A DNA stretch of 6,200 nt from Oscillospiraceae bacterium (GTDB lineage Bacteria; Bacillota; Clostridia; Oscillospirales; Ruminococcaceae): contig JAIRWE010000013.1 of the NCBI GenBank assembly GCA_031253365.1, forward strand, positions 1 through 6,200, given 5' to 3'. The number at the start of each line of letters is the position of its first letter. Within the stretch, counting starts at the first letter, position 1. This document shows, in pieces, positions 6,075 through 6,200 of the stretch. Made by a program: the position numbers and the translations under genes. Under the pieces are notes generated by a model. The model had not been told where the DNA came from and searched no databases. It worked only from the letters and a program-made list of their open reading frames with translations.

Positions 6075-6200
6075 ACTTCTTCATCCAGCTCGCGATTTCG
6101 GCGTTCTTGCGGGTGATTTCAGCGTTAATGTCGCGGTTGTAGCTGTTTATCGCGTAACGCGGCAGCCAGTTGTCGTTTACGACCGCCCTGAACGCGTTCT
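6073..6200 (-). CDS. C-terminal end of a probable extracellular solute-binding protein (partial, 5' end off the window)
   Basis: Only the last 41 codons and a TAA stop are visible; the gene begins beyond the right edge. The tail reads NAFRAVVNDNWLPRYAINSY, then a polar helix containing INAEITRKNAEIASW and ending WMKK. That is soluble and helix-forming with no membrane segment. The frame is open to the window edge. It sits 14 nt upstream of a MalF-type permease, the usual place for the binding protein of a CUT1 carbohydrate ABC importer, and an amphipathic C-terminal helix is common in that family. Function therefore rests mostly on context: it would capture the substrate outside the membrane and deliver it to the two permeases. 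The binding cleft and any lipoprotein signal are not visible. A different protein ending here cannot be excluded. Confidence 0.68.
   Translation of the reverse strand, partial: NAFRAVVNDNWLPRYAINSYNRDINAEITRKNAEIASWMKK

Overview
The window is one strand-uniform piece of a bacterial operon. Every gene I can support reads on the minus strand, so transcription runs from the right edge (position 6200) to the left edge (position 1). The style suggests a Gram-positive member of the Bacillota, most likely an uncultured Clostridia-type or Paenibacillus-like organism. The reasons are strong G-rich Shine-Dalgarno sites, CUT1-type sugar permeases with no ATPase gene beside them, and a DUF5696 protein, a family I associate with Firmicutes. 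Base composition looks a little above half G+C by eye. The taxonomic call is inference.

In order of transcription: (1) the last 41 codons of a protein ending at 6073, by context the extracellular solute-binding protein of an importer; (2) a MalF/UgpA-type permease (5084-6058) with a TTG start; (3) a MalG/UgpE-type permease (4206-5072); (4) a membrane-anchored extracytoplasmic protein with an apparent six-bladed NHL-type propeller, a TPR-like stalk and a C-terminal membrane helix (2655-4190); (5) a five-helix Yip1-family membrane protein (1987-2622); (6) a large secreted DUF5696 protein, 659 codons of which are visible before the left edge cuts it (1-1977).

Gene gaps are only 9 to 32 nt. In four of the five junctions the ribosome binding site overlaps or lies within 1-2 nt of the preceding stop codon, which suggests one polycistronic, translationally coupled unit. 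There is no room for internal promoters in the gaps and I see no terminator. The promoter and the rest of the binding protein lie beyond the right edge.

The first three genes form a recognisable carbohydrate importer lacking its ATPase, which is probably a shared MsmK/UgpC-type protein encoded elsewhere. The last three are the intriguing part: a surface propeller-TPR protein tethered to the membrane, a Yip1 membrane protein and a secreted protein whose C-terminal half reads like a TIM-barrel glycosidase. My inference is a surface module that binds and processes a polysaccharide whose products enter through the transporter. The substrate and the roles of the Yip1 and propeller proteins cannot be read from the sequence.
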